From: Kudoa neothunni
Taxonomy: Eukaryota; Cnidaria
Assembly (NCBI GenBank): GCA_964304625.1
Contig: OZ199839.1
Coordinates: 8,680,001 to 8,744,000 of the forward strand
Direction: 5' to 3'
DNA length: 64,000 nt
Below the pieces are notes generated by a model, which was given only the letters and a program-made list of their open reading frames with translations, was not told where the DNA came from and did no database searches. Shown here in pieces: positions 10,665 to 22,619 of the stretch (its first letter is position 1; every line of letters begins with the position of its first letter). The position numbers were made by a program, and so were the translations under genes.

Positions 10665-13600
10665 TTAGTTCTCCTTTGAGGCGGCATCATTGGCATTTTT
10701 ATCAGCCACCCAAAGACCCGAATCAATACACATTTGCATGTAACGATTGGCGTCTTCGATTGGCATGTTAGAAAGCGTCTCTTTCAACAAATCAACATCT
10801 CTACTTTCAAAGCATTGTTGAAGTTCCTATTAAGAAAAATATCAGTTGTTAAGTTCAAATGATCATAAGATGATCAATCGATAGATAGATAGATAGTGAT
10901 ACTTCAGGAAGCTGTTCAAATACTTCGGTTGGATCCAGTCCACCAGGACCAAGTCTCTGTTCACGTTCTTCCTAATATCCAAAAACAAAGTCCACGAAAT
11001 CGATCATGATATGCAACTACCGCTTCCATTTTGGCAATCTCTTCCTGGATGCGTTCCTTGGCTCGATTTTTAGCCCTTTCTTGGAAACTTTTAAGCTCAT
11101 CATTAAAGTATTTGCTGTATTCAGGAAGATTTTTGTTCATACTATGCGACAAAATACACATGAAAACTATCCTATACGTGACAATAATTACTTGGAATAG
11201 AAATCGTTGACCAATTTATTTCTGGGAGCGTTGATATTTTTGGCCAACTCCATTAGAAATTGCATCGAAATGGCTTGTCTGGTGACCACCTCAAAAAGCG
11301 CCCATTTCTACAACAATGTGGTGAATCAACGCAACTTTACTAATTCAACAGCTACCTCTTCAACCGCCAAATCAATACACCATAAACATAAAAAGCTCGC
11401 GCTGTGTTCCGAAAGCAGACCAAGATTGTGCAGTAAATAGTCCCGACTTTCAGCGGTATCCGATAGCATTCCAAAAGTTTCGATTTCTTTTTTGTACTTA
11501 TCCACAAATTCCTACCACCAATATCAAATCAACATCACATTGACGCGGCTAATATATCCTCATGTTGATAGATTTGAAACATACAGTAAGACCTTCGTAT
11601 TCGTCCTTTTTCTGTTCAGGTTGGTCTTTGGACGAATTTATTATCTAAACAATTAATATATTAATTAAAATCAATATAAGATCAAATAAAAATAATGTCA
11701 ACTAATATTCAATAATTAACAGATTTCAATATTAAATAGATTAAAAACTTATTTTTGAAATCGCGTTTATTCGAAAATAAGACCTAGCGTGATTTTTAAG
11801 ACCCCATATAATATATGACCTAACGATATATTTAGTTGATATTTTAAATACGACCGGGCATTGTTTCAGAGTATCTTGGTAGTGATTATTCGACAGGATC
11901 TTGACTAACAAACTATAGTTACAACAACAATGATTAACTACATTTCCTTTTAGAGTGAAAGTTAAAGTGTTATTATTGCGTAAAGATAAAACACATTATT
12001 TAGATAAAAATATTGTATTTTAGCAATAATATCAAAAATTGTAATATTTTGTTAATCTTATACATACTAAATGTACTCTCATTATTGTAGTCTTGTGCGC
12101 TAAGTGTAAATAAACTTATAAATAATTTCATAAACAACGTTATCTATCGTGATAAAAACAAGTTTTTGTTATAATAAATTTTCTACATTATTTTTTAAGA
12201 TAATCACTCTGGTTTTAGGCAGAAATACAAGACTCGGTCGTTATTTTTAACGTAAAATTAATATAAGACCGGGTCCTATTTTTGAGGAAACGCGGTATGA
12301 ACATTAGATAATTATCGAAATATTTTTTCTATAAAATCTCCATTTTCGTTAATTATAATAATAATAATAATTAAAACAAAGAGTAAACAAAAAAGGAATG
12401 ATTATAACACAGAAATTTTGTAATAAATATACAATATTTATAAAAAAAGTAACTCTGGAGTAGATTTGAAATTTCCATTAATTACGCCAATGTTAAAAAA
12501 TACCTAATTATATTTAATGCACAATGATAAAATAGGATTCAGATTTTATCGAAATCACTCACGGACCCCTGGATTTGTCCACTAACTCCAGATTAAGAAC
12601 CACTGCTATAAGTTATATACATTGTTTATCTTCTAGCTAAATATTCATAATGCACAGATGCACTTGCAAGAAATGAAAGAACTACAATCAAAAATACAAA
12701 TAAGCGATTAATCCAACGTGTCGAGTACGCATTCGAGATGTTCATTTTTAATGGAGTAACCCCTTTTTATAGTTGATCTATAAAGTTTATTTTTTTAGAC
12801 TCTATTGCATTTAACTCTAACGGATTTGGGGTTTGTGGGGGACTCCAGCGCCGTATTATATTGCCCATCCAAATTTTTTCTAATATACGTTCAAGTCTGT
12901 AATCTTGGCTATTCTTCTATATTTATGTAAAGTAAATATTGATGTATTTTGTAGCTTATAACTGCTATTACATAGCAAGAAAATAAAAATCCATCCTCCA
13001 ACGGATTTTGGGGTCTGTGGGACTCCAGGTTTTTTTTGCTTGATCTGATTGAAAATTATGAAAATGCGATCTTTGAAGTATTAAGTAATTCTATCGTCGA
13101 AATATCAAGAAAATCGTTGATCACTGTACGAACTAATCCTTGATAATTCGGTGCGGGAAGACTGTCGCTGCACCGGCATTGTAACGTGCTATAATCGCAG
13201 CTTATAAACTAGAAAAATGAGTTACTTTAAAAATATTCACTTTATTTTTCATAATAACAAAATTTTGATAAGTAAAGTTAAATTTTTGAAGCACTATAGT
13301 GTTTCACTTAGTACATCTTTCATTTTTATTAATAACTGATGTATTTGATAACGAATTCCAATATTTCAGTAACGATTTTGGTAAAACAACATTTGAAGTT
13401 TCTAAATGTTCGAATGAAATACCAGGAATTAAGTTATCAATAAATTCTACAAACAACAAAATCGGAGTAATTTTATAAATAAGCCATCATCTTCAAGAAA
13501 TTCAGTTTAGAAAATTATGGAATGTAATCCTATCCCAATTGCTTTTTGTTTTTAGAAGGCCCAGAATACATTTTGGGTGGTTTCAATGTATTTTTTGCTG

Positions 13601-15844
13601 TTACAGTTTTGTCAGGTGATAATAAGATAATAATGCACGCCAATATAATTTGAAAATTACATTTTCATAAATCTCGGACCAACATGGATGATGTTGGACT
13701 TGTGGAATTTTTTGGAACCCTAATTTTAACTGATGTACGTAAGGACTGAGTAGAGCCTATGCTAGAATAATTTAGTTCGGCCGTTGGTAAAGCATATGTA
13801 TGTACTTTTTCTTCAAGTGTTTTCATCAAATATTAAGGTACCTATATTTTGGTAATTCTAATATCGGATCTGAAAGGGCGGAATTCGACAAGTTTTGTCC
13901 AAGTCGATATATTTACACATATGAGTTGAAATCTTAACTGTGTTTGTATCCTAACGAAGACATTGCTGTTGACAAGCAGTTTTAGCATATTCGAACGAAG
14001 ATGCTCATTTAAAGCAATACATGCCTATGAATTCGGCTAATCTAGCTGAATGTGGCCGCCTATGGCAGGTTCTATATATTAAACTTAGAATTGGTCGATG
14101 TTATTTGTCTATATAGACATATCTTCAACGTGGAAAATATATTAAGATGTGATTTCTTAAATGAGTTGGTTTTAACTTTGTACATCCAACAATTGGAAAG
14201 AATTATAAACGAAAATAATTATATAAGAACTGATTCCAGTATATATACTGATCAAATAAAATTTTAACTTAAACAAAAAGTGGTAAATTTTGTGCTGAAA
14301 TTACAAAATGAAAATATGACATTGTTAGTGGTGTGAGCATTTATATTGTAGTCCTACTTCTAATACACAACTGAATTGTTAATAATAAAAAAATATTGAT
14401 ATTGAAAACCTATAAGCGAATATATTCGACTAATATTCTTTCACGTGTGCTAATTTATATTCATTGTGTATGGCTGCAAATTAGCGCTGGATCGGATTAA
14501 TTTAAATTTATTAAGTAAATGTGTCGATAGAATTTTGCAATAATTTAAGGACCACATTTCCATAATTATTTAATTAGATTATGCCGAAAATAATTAAACA
14601 CAGTGGAAACTATACCTACCTGATTATCACGATCCGTATCAATAGCCCCTTCCTTAAAATTGTTAGGATCTAGTACGCGATTAGATTTTATCACCTATGT
14701 TAGTTAACCAAGTAGAACCGTATAACTTAACACGCAACCAATCTAGTAGTTCAATAATAGATACCACTGGTATGGTATTCTCTAGTTAATAATTGACGTT
14801 CGTCGACATGTCATTGTCATTATACGTTACACAACCGAAATATATGGATAAGATACATGTGAATTAATTATGTATTAGTTGTTATATTTCCCAAAATGCT
14901 CACTTTCCTATCCATCACGAATGTATATTACAACTTAAAGCTATTAATCTGCGTAATTTTATCAAAACTTCAACAATAAAATTTATTCATTTTATATTTT
15001 ATTAAAATTTTAACAAAAGAACTAACTGGAATTTTACGTTATTTTAATACATAAAAATCGTAAAAATCATAAGATTGACGGTAAATTAAAATCGATTACA
15101 AATGTGACGAGGCATCGTTAGAATTTTTACTTACAGGTAGTCAAATCTACCATAAAGAATATAAATGTTATTATTTATTAATATTAATTATTATCATGTA
15201 TTATCGATATTTAGGATGAAAAATTTGTGGAATAAATGCGATAATTTAGTATAAGAAGAATCATCACATACAGAATTATCGAATCCTTCGTGGCAGATGG
15301 TATCGATATTCCAAGCTTGTTTCTAGGAGGAAAGGGTGATTGTTCAAAAACAATCTACAAATACATTTAGATTACTTTTTCTTCGTGTAGAAGATCGGCT
15401 TCTTTTCGAATAATTTCATCATACTATCGCACCTCATCAATTTATCACGTACAATCACACAAAATGGATTTACATTAGCTTTACATTCATTAAAATGTGC
15501 TTTCAACTGATCATCCAAAACATTATTTTGTTGTGCTTTCTCATATTGGACGGTGGCTTGGTTGAGTTTCTCTTTAATACTAATAATAACAGATCAATCG
15601 ATACACAACCCATTCCAATGAAACCTACACTTGTTTATCTCTAAGAAGTTGGTCTTTTCTCAACTGAAACTCTTCCATACGCTCTACTCGAGCTTGATGA
15701 CGCCATCGAAACAAACTGCCTGTATCGATATTGGGATGGGTATCGTCCTCGTCATCGCTGACCTAGATTTTTTTCTTGTAATTTGAACTCTACCAATTCA
15801 TTCTAGAATACTTCTATTTTACTCCACTTGCTGTAATCTACCAT
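10665..15844 (-). CDS. CDC37: Hsp90 co-chaperone Cdc37
   Basis: Cdc37 loads protein kinases onto Hsp90 in the cytosol. About a dozen exons follow the family order. Exon 1 (15812-15844) reads [11 protein letters not shown]. The next reads [20 protein letters not shown], the signature kinase-recognition N-terminus. Then come helical segments, an exon with [13 protein letters not shown] (14.6-15.3 kb), [18 protein letters not shown] near 11.6 kb, and the Hsp90-binding middle domain ([46 protein letters not shown]). The conserved [18 protein letters not shown] lies near 10.92-10.96 kb, and the C-terminus ends CIDSGLW plus a short tail at 10665. Most introns are 35-60 nt, but one spans about 11650-14615 and holds transposon remains. 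A GATA microsatellite lies in an intron near 10880-10898. No frameshift seen. Start chosen because it is the canonical Cdc37 N-terminus; an in-frame upstream ATG exists within a probable overlapping gene. Confidence 0.95.
12560..12605 (-). mobile_element. hAT-type terminal sequence in the long CDC37 intron
   Basis: Read on the minus strand from 12605, the tip is CAGTGGTTCTTAATCTGGA, a classic hAT terminal inverted repeat form. The opposite end was not located, so only the tip is claimed. It lies within 210 bp of a piggyBac-type tip. Confidence 0.4.
12811..14290 (+). mobile_element. Badly decayed piggyBac-like element inside a CDC37 intron
   Basis: A TTAA followed by CTCTAACGGATTTGGGG begins at 12811, and a direct second copy of the tip motif (ACGGATTTTGGGGTCTGTGG) lies at 13001. 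Downstream the plus strand carries transposase-like pieces: [15 protein letters not shown] near 13684 (start of the DDE_Tnp_1_7 domain), a VDKQF near 13968 where the first catalytic Asp motif VDEQM is expected, and LKQYMP near 14016 (family: LRQYLPxKP). The frame changes repeatedly and the right tip was not found, so the end coordinate is approximate. Confidence 0.45.
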
Positions 15845-16555
15845 TTTTGTAATTATCTCGAAAACGGTCGTCACCGAGCGAACCGGCAAGTGCATTAACC
15901 CCATGCAATCTACCAGCTAATGAGAATATTAATATATTACGGTTATACACAAAAATCAATTGTTCTCTCACTAATTAAAATTGGAATGAGTTAATGTTTA
16001 TTTTCCGATGAGTAGATTCATGTTTCTACAGAATATTCGATCAAGAGTTCCACATCGAGCAACAACATCAAATACCTCTCTAATATTAATGACCTTAAAG
16101 ATTAGCTGTACAGAATAAAATAGACGGATCCATTGAACACATTACATTTTAACAATGTTAAAGTAAGATTCCGACTGTCACAGCGGCAAATTAATCCAAG
16201 GTCGACTGCACATAAATTCATTTATTTTTATTGCAAATCTTTGAGCAGTAACAAAAAAATACACAAAATTTCCAAATAATACAAACAAATCATTCCACAA
16301 GTCAAAATTTGTCAATAAAGTTGATTATTAAAAAATGTTGAGAAAAGACTAACTAGAAGAGTGTCTCAACGATCATTATCTCCGATTCTTTTCACTTTCC
16401 AATAGTAGCAAATATTTATCGAACTCCTCAGAAATAAGATCTTCTTCAGCTTGAAGAATAACGTTGTAGATGGAGTTGATTGTTTGATCGAATTCGTCCA
16501 TGTTTTCCATCCACATATAATCTTCATACTCTTTGGGTACACGAGATGGACTCAT
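15819..16555 (-). CDS. Unrecognised four-exon gene overlapping the CDC37 start, about 133 aa
   Basis: Exons 16396-16555, 16112-16205, 16030-16079 and 15819-15916 join with GT...AG junctions and consistent phase to 402 nt. The N-terminal exon reads MSPSRVPKEYEDYMWMENMD and is strongly acidic and helical (AEEDLISEEFDKYLLLLE). The middle has RCDSRNLTLTLLKC and a hydrophobic NVFNGSVYFILLEVF. The end reads GVNALAGSLGDDRFRDNYK. The last exon runs in another frame through the CDC37 ATG and stops 26 nt inside it. Alternatively the first exon is its own 59-codon gene ending in TAA at 16376. The frame is open further upstream of the chosen ATG (HIVILAFLNRT), and a GGAAG/GTAAGT donor on this strand near 16976 may mark a 5' UTR exon. 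Product unknown. Confidence 0.45.
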
Positions 16556-17050
16556 TGTACGGTTGAGGAATGCCAAAATGACGATGTGACTAGACCTAAA
16601 TTGTTGATGATGTTGGGTCGGTGTCAGGATTTAAATATTAATCCTTTATGTAATCCTCCGATATGAACCGAGACGATAAAATTTTTGTACCCAATTAATT
16701 TACTATGATAACGAGTACCTTTTTTGAAAGAGCTGTATTAAACTGAACTATTGCTACCCTAGCTGAGGAGTCTATTAATAACAATTGCTATTTATAGTTG
16801 GTAATAGAACCTCCAATTAGATAAAATTGAGGCAGTTATCAATTTGGGAGTGACAATTTATCAATCCAATTATACTAACGTTATAGCTTTATAATTGGAT
16901 TATTTGTATGAATGAATTTTTGTGTGTATGAGTGGACTTGTGAGAACGATGGGCAGCACTATTTCTCGACACTTACCTTCCATCGAATGACACAATTGAT
17001 GCTTCGGCTATTATCGTATTGATTAAAAAAAAATTATTTTCGATTCCAGA

Positions 17051-18277
17051 ATGGACAACAACCATGATTTGATGGCTTTAAAAATACTAGAATTAGCAAA
17101 AGTAGAAGGTAACAACAGATGTGCCGATTGTCGTGAGATAAGTATATTGGATAACTGGCTGATTGTGGCGAAATGATTCACTGATTTCTCTATTTTTCAG
17201 ATCCTAAATGGACCAGCTGGAATTTGGGTGTATTTATTTGTATGAATTGTGCTGGTCTGCATCGGAAGTTGGGTGTGGGTGTGTCCAAAGTGAAATCTAT
17301 CACATTAGACAATTGGAATGAACGTTATTTGGAGGTATTGTTTTTGGAATTATTATTATGATTTTTCTTCCAACACACACAATCACTACTCTTAATAGCC
17401 CATGAAAGCTATTGGAAATATCAAATCAAACGCTTATTATGAAGCTAATCTGCCTTCTTCGTTCCATCGACCTTCCTGCTGTTCCAGTACTGTGTAAGGA
17501 TTACTGCTATTGATCCCGCTATACTGTCTGCATTCAATAGAAAAATGGAAACCTTTATTATAAACAAATACGTGAAAAAATTGTACATATCATCTAGGTC
17601 CGAAGATTACCCTTTCGTATCTAAAAGTAATTGGTTATATTGTTTATTTGGGAGATTATGACCATTTTTATAGGCACTTCGAAATTAGATCCTGCCAGCA
17701 ACAATAAGTCAACCTCTAATTGCCGTATTTTAGTTTTTATATTATTTAAAGGTGATTTTATTATTTTCTCCCCTAGGGTCCTCTCCAGATGAAATCCGTC
17801 ATAAAACCGACCGCAATAATGACCACAAAAATGATTTAATCAACCTATTTTGTGAATACACATCTTGTGAGGTTGAACAAAATTGCCAAACAAATACGAA
17901 CAATTTGTCGGTGAATCAAACCCAATACCCAACCAATAACAACCACTTGAATCATTCTCTAAGCAATGGTATGATGACTGAGATAGGATTTGAACTCGGA
18001 TTGATTGGTGATTTCGTAGATCAAATTATGAAATTATTTGATAGTCAACAAACACCGCCACAACGCAATCAATTTCATCATTCCCCATCAGCCGCTAGCT
18101 TTAGCAATATGAGTTCAACACGCCAGGTGATTTATTCGCTTGTGTTGTTGTAGTTATGTGTTTAAATAGTTTATTGATAATCCTTTTTATTCCCCAAAAA
18201 GCCCTTCTTTTCCTGATCCCACCGGCTCCACAACAATAAACAAGTCAGAAGACCCTTACGAAAATATTTTTAAATAA
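17051..18277 (+). CDS. SMAP: SMAP-type ArfGAP (Arf GTPase-activating protein)
   Basis: Stimulates GTP hydrolysis by Arf GTPases at sites of vesicle budding. Exons 17051-17141, 17201-17334, 17399-17493, 17541-17626, 17674-17724, 17777 to about 18150, and 18202-18277. The ArfGAP zinc finger is intact: CADC, 16 residues, CMNC, formed across the first intron. It is followed by GLHRKLGVGVSKVKS with the conserved catalytic Arg, then LDNWN, and further on EANLPSSFHRP and MDxFIxxKY-like METFIINKYVKK, the SMAP-family order. The C-terminal half is Asn/Gln/Ser-rich and low in homology. It ends with NKSEDPYENIFK. The last donor is ambiguous: several GTs near 18146-18153 give the right phase. Divergent from the 15819-16555 gene. 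Confidence 0.9.
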
Positions 18278-18785
18278 TTTCGTTAGTTTTATAATGATCT
18301 TCGATGTTTTAATGATTCTAAATTCTTTTATTCACATTTCCTACCTCCTGTGACAAATAAACAGACATCTACTTTTTAATTTATACTCAAATGCCATATA
18401 GTATTGTTATTATGATTTCTTTAGTTGGTGTCAACTCAATAAATAAAACACAAATTTAATAGAATAACATCTGATATAGTCAACTTTAAATATTAAGAAT
18501 TGTATTCCTATCGCTGGAAAAATAAAATTCGATATTGAAATTGTAGTTTATAAACTTTTCTGATGTAAAATATCTTTTTGGGAATATTTTAATATTCGTC
18601 ACACTCTAGATCAAGGGTTGGCAAAGTGCGGCACCAACTTGCCTAAAAAAAAATTTGTTAATAACAATAAAATTTAATATTTTTGACTAGTTAAAAGGTT
18701 CATTGGAAAATGATAAAGAATGCGCCACCTACAAAACGTACTAATGCTCATATTTTTCGCATTTCTTTTCCACGATTGTTCATGA
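18278..18785. other. Intergenic, with a hAT-like tip
   Basis: CAAGGGTTGGCAAAGTGCGG at 18612 looks like the tip of a non-autonomous hAT element (compare CAGGGGTTGGCAAAC-type termini). No partner end was found. Otherwise AT-rich 3' flank of the ArfGAP gene. Confidence 0.35.
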
Positions 18786-21218
18786 TTAACCCATAGCGGG
18801 TTTTCGTTGCTTTTTCGGCTGTGGCATAAAACATAAAACCGCCATAAAAACTTTCATTATTTGTTGAAATCTTATTATATTTGTAATATCGATTAATTAA
18901 TGCATTTTTTATTTATTATTACAGTATAATTATAGTTAATAATGTATCGGCAAAGATATGATACTAAATAACTCATACCTTGTGCTTAGGTGGTTATAAT
19001 GCAATGAACAATTTATGATATTAGTCTCTTTGAAGAGTGTTATTGTAAATTTAGAAAAATTATATTTAGTTTTATGATATAAACTCAATTTATGAACTAT
19101 AGAATTACCTAAAATAAGTTATAATGGAAGCAATGTGAGGCCGGAAAAACAACGAAGAACGACCATCATGCTATAGCATAATAATCCCTCATTTGTTACT
19201 TGAGAGATGAGGTATTGGAATTCGATCGACGCAGTTGATGAAATTAATGATGATAATAATGATAATAATAATAATAATAAATAATAATAATAATAATGAT
19301 GACGATGACGATGACGATGATGTTGATGTTTATGAAATAAGTTGAATCGATATTGTAACATTACCTCATGAAACGGTCGATATTTTAACAGATGAAAAAG
19401 AAAGTTTGGTCTGCCTAGATTCAGACAGTGTTGACATCAGGAATGCCCCCGAAGTTTGCGGGGAAGTTGAAATATTTTCGACATTAGATAATGGTCAAAC
19501 TGCTGAGAACTACATGTTTGAGTGGGCAAAAATTCTTCATTCATCAAATTCATCAACCGATGCAGAAACTAATGTTTTATCGCAAAACAAAAATGAATTG
19601 CCAACAAACATTTCGCTCGAAAAATACGATTCACTTGAAGAATTTTATGAATTTTTCGATGAAAGTTTATTGATGCACAATGTTAAACAAAGTAATCTGT
19701 ACGCTCGCCAGAAGAATGACCATTCTTTCCACTTATCGTTGAAGGAACTAAAATCATTCACTGGTATTTTGCTACTGTCTGGATATAATAAATTATCTCA
19801 ACAACATATGTATTGGGAATCTGCAATGGACTCTGGAGTTGATATAGTAAGAAAATGTATCTCCTATAAACGCTTCAAGACTATAAAGTCATATATTCAT
19901 TTTAATGATAACACCAATTGAGATCCTGAAGACAAACTTTTCAAACTTACACTAATAATAAAAAAACTAAATAGAAATTTTAAAAAATTTGGTGTTTTCC
20001 ATAATAACGTTTTTTGTCGATGAATAGATGGTTCCATATACCGGTCACCACTCATGCAAAATGTTTGAGAGGAAAACCAATTAGGTTTGTTTTTAAGCAG
20101 TGGATGTTGGTCTCTGCGGATGGTTTTATGTACAGCTTTGATGTTTATACAAGCAAGTCGGCAAAATATGATAAATATTTTGGCCTCAGTGGCAGTGTTG
20201 TGCTGAATTTTGCTGACGATCTTAAGGATAAATCAAACCCTCGTATTTATATGGACAATTTTTTCACATCCTATAAATTGTTCGTTGAACTGAAAAAAAG
20301 ATCTCTCGAAGCAACCTGCACCGTGAAAACCAATCGTACAATCGTACTTTCAAATGCTCATTTACATCAAGTAAAGTGATTGAAAAAAAACGAGAGGTTT
20401 CTACGAAACATTTAAGGATAAAGAACTTGGCATTAATTGTCTATATTGGAGAGACACACAACCTGTAGCTCTAATTTTAAACGCACTAAATGCCGAACCT
20501 GTCCAACAGATCCGACGATATTTTCAATCTAAAAAAAGATACGACAACGTTCCTCAACCTTACATATGTTATATGTACAATAAATATATGGGAGGAGTCG
20601 ATGTCGTCGATGCTTCAATTTCATGTTACAGAGTAAATATACAATCTAAAAAATGGTACTGGCCTCTGTTTACCAATATATTACCCCTGGTTGTGGTAAA
20701 CTCGTATAATTTGGTTACCTATACAAATGATGGAAAAATAAAACTGTTAAACCATATTCGAAATATCGTGACATGTTTAATTAGCATTAGTGATCATGAA
20801 AAACTTACCAGAATATCGTCCCTATCAAAACTCCAAGCGTCATCATTGTGCAAAAATCTCTACATAATACCCATCCTGCAGAAAAGGAACATAAATGTAT
20901 AGTTTTTAAAAAAACTACGATATATTTATGTACGAATTGCCAATGTTATATGCATATAAAATGTTCAATAAAATTCCGTAAGGCATAATTATTTACAATT
21001 TTTTCACTTTAAACCAGCTGTTTTTTGTAAACCGCAAACACAAACTTGCTATTGGAAAATCGCACGTCAGTAAATTTTCGGCAAATTACGAATTCAACTG
21101 TAATTCATTAAATATTTAATATTTCAAAAATCTTTTACACCCGTGTTGTTTATTAATGATTTAATACGTATATTTAAATTATAAATAAAATCTAAACATT
21201 GGACACGTTGTGGGCTAA
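18786..21218 (+). mobile_element. piggyBac-like DNA transposon with broken transposase
   Basis: Ends: TTAA at 18786-18789 and CTAA at 21215-21218. Inner tips are CCCATAGCGGGT and, read inwards from the right, CCCACAACGTGT. The transposase is on the plus strand. There is an acidic low-complexity N-terminus over a microsatellite; 19406-19921 carries the N-terminal part (LKSFTGILLLSGYNKLSQ). The first catalytic Asp occurs as FFVDE near 20010-20024 and is followed directly by an in-frame TAG and then MVPY. 20014-20379 reads RGKPIRF and YMDNFFTSYKLF (second Asp). 20573-20902 reads MGGVDVVDASISCYR (third catalytic region). A Cys-rich tail (LCTNCQCYMHIKC) lies near 20920-20960. At least three frame changes or stops interrupt it, so it cannot make active enzyme. 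Confidence 0.85.
19222..19331 (+). repeat. GAT/AAT trinucleotide microsatellite in transposase N-terminus
   Basis: Runs of GATAAT, AAT and GACGAT triplets. In the transposase direction they encode mainly Asp and Asn, extending the acidic N-terminus; one AAATAA gives a stop in one frame. Confidence 0.8.
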
Positions 21219-22463
21219 TAGTTCGTATAATATGGTGATTTTATTAATTTTTCTAAATTTTACCTTTAAAATTATATTTTAAGCCAAATATCAACCTGTA
21301 TACACATAAAATATCGTATTATTGGCTTTTAAATGGAATTTGGTGTTCTTACACTACAATGGACGTGTAAATTTGAAAATACAATTTTTTTACGTTGAGA
21401 TCATCAATAAAAATTTTATAGCCTCAAAATTTGCTACTCTGATAAGAAAGAAGGCCGGAATTATATTTATCCTTCCCTCGTCGCTATTAACTTGTTATTG
21501 TTATGTTTCCAATGAATCAATATTTCGTTCGTATGAATTTTTTCAAAGATGAAGAAATATATGAATTCGTGATTCTACTCATTTTGGTAAAAATTAGATA
21601 AAAGATAGAGTAACTTACTCTAAATTATTGAAACTATTACACATATACAGTGCAATCTCGGATTTTATAAATAAGAATAAAAATAGTCATCTATTTGATG
21701 AATGGTACAGATTAAACTAATTTTCATTATTTGATATGGGAAAAATTTATTAGGAGTTCAAACGCACTTCTATAACTTATTATGGTCGAAATCCGAGGTT
21801 GCACTGTATTCACTTAACGTATGAAAATTCTTTTAGAATGTTGCTTTGAGCATTAAGTTTATTTTATTGATGTAGAATAACGAATAATTAAGATTATATA
21901 CACAATTTTCCTTGTATAGTTGTATTAAATTTTATAAAAGTGCGATTGTAGGATTATGGAATTAAAATCAAAATAATAGTTACTCAATAATGAGTCACAA
22001 AATAATTTCTCATTTTCCAATATTTAAATAAGTTTTACTTATTTAAATGATCTAGAATAGATTTCATTGTACAATAACAAGCAAATGACGCACATTAATC
22101 AATTAATATATTTAAGAATAAATGAAACATAAACAATAACTTACGCAATATCGAGACTCTAATGTAAGTATTGAACTTTAGAAACGAAGGAATAAAAAAT
22201 TTAGAACAATAAATAGTAGGAGTGTGTTAAGAAATTTACCATAAACTTCAATAATAATCTACTCAATAACTTTTGTATTAATAAGTAAACAAATTAATGT
22301 CTGAATATCGTTTGTCAAACGAATCCTTTTAAAAATTAAATATTTTTCTCCGGAGTTCAAAGTGACATAAATAAACATATTCATATTCAATGCCTTCTTT
22401 TTTTGATATCGTTTTGACTAACCAATCACATTAACAATAGTTGACGCGCATATGTGTTAAACA
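21219..22463. other. Intergenic, only the MITE and AT-rich DNA
   Basis: The 21322-21552 frame begins at TTG, not ATG, and has no splice context; I do not support it as a gene. Apart from the MITE nothing else was seen. Confidence 0.45.
21648..21806. mobile_element. Tc1/mariner-type MITE, 159 bp
   Basis: Inverted repeats CAGTGCAATCTCGGATTT (left) and CAGTGCAACCTCGGATTT (right, read inwards), each flanked by TA, the target duplication of the Tc1/mariner/pogo group. The interior is AT-rich with no coding frame. Confidence 0.75.
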
Positions 22464-22619
22464 ATGAAATATGTAAAACCTACTATGGTTGTACCCGATG
22501 AACAGAAAGGGTACGGACTTACAGTGTTGATCTCAATGGTGTGTTTGTTATCGACGTTGGTTTGTATTGCAATGAAGTTATGTCGTTGTATTCGTCGTCA
22601 AAGCAATCGAACCAATTGA
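22464..22619 (+). CDS. Small single-pass membrane protein, 51 aa (family with 34999-35146)
   Basis: Single exon, ATG to TGA. Residues 1-18 are hydrophilic (MKYVKPTMVVPDEQKGYG). Residues 19-37 form one membrane segment (LTVLISMVCLLSTLVCIAM). The tail is Cys/Arg-rich (KLCRCIRRQSNRTN), which by the positive-inside rule places it in the cytosol. A related peptide is encoded at 34999-35146 on the other strand, sharing MKxV, VPxE, GYxxTV, SMxC and KLC at equal spacing; the conservation supports a real gene. Function unknown. Could be a subunit of a membrane complex or a short regulatory peptide. Confidence 0.65.
   Translation: MKYVKPTMVVPDEQKGYGLTVLISMVCLLSTLVCIAMKLCRCIRRQSNRTN

Noticed and set aside
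14052-14267. 71-codon plus-strand frame in the CDC37 intron
   Set aside because: Falls inside decayed piggyBac sequence and matches no domain on its own.
21322-21552. 76-codon plus-strand frame
   Set aside because: Begins at TTG, is hydrophobic/lysine-rich like AT-rich chance frames, and has no splice context or homologue in the window.
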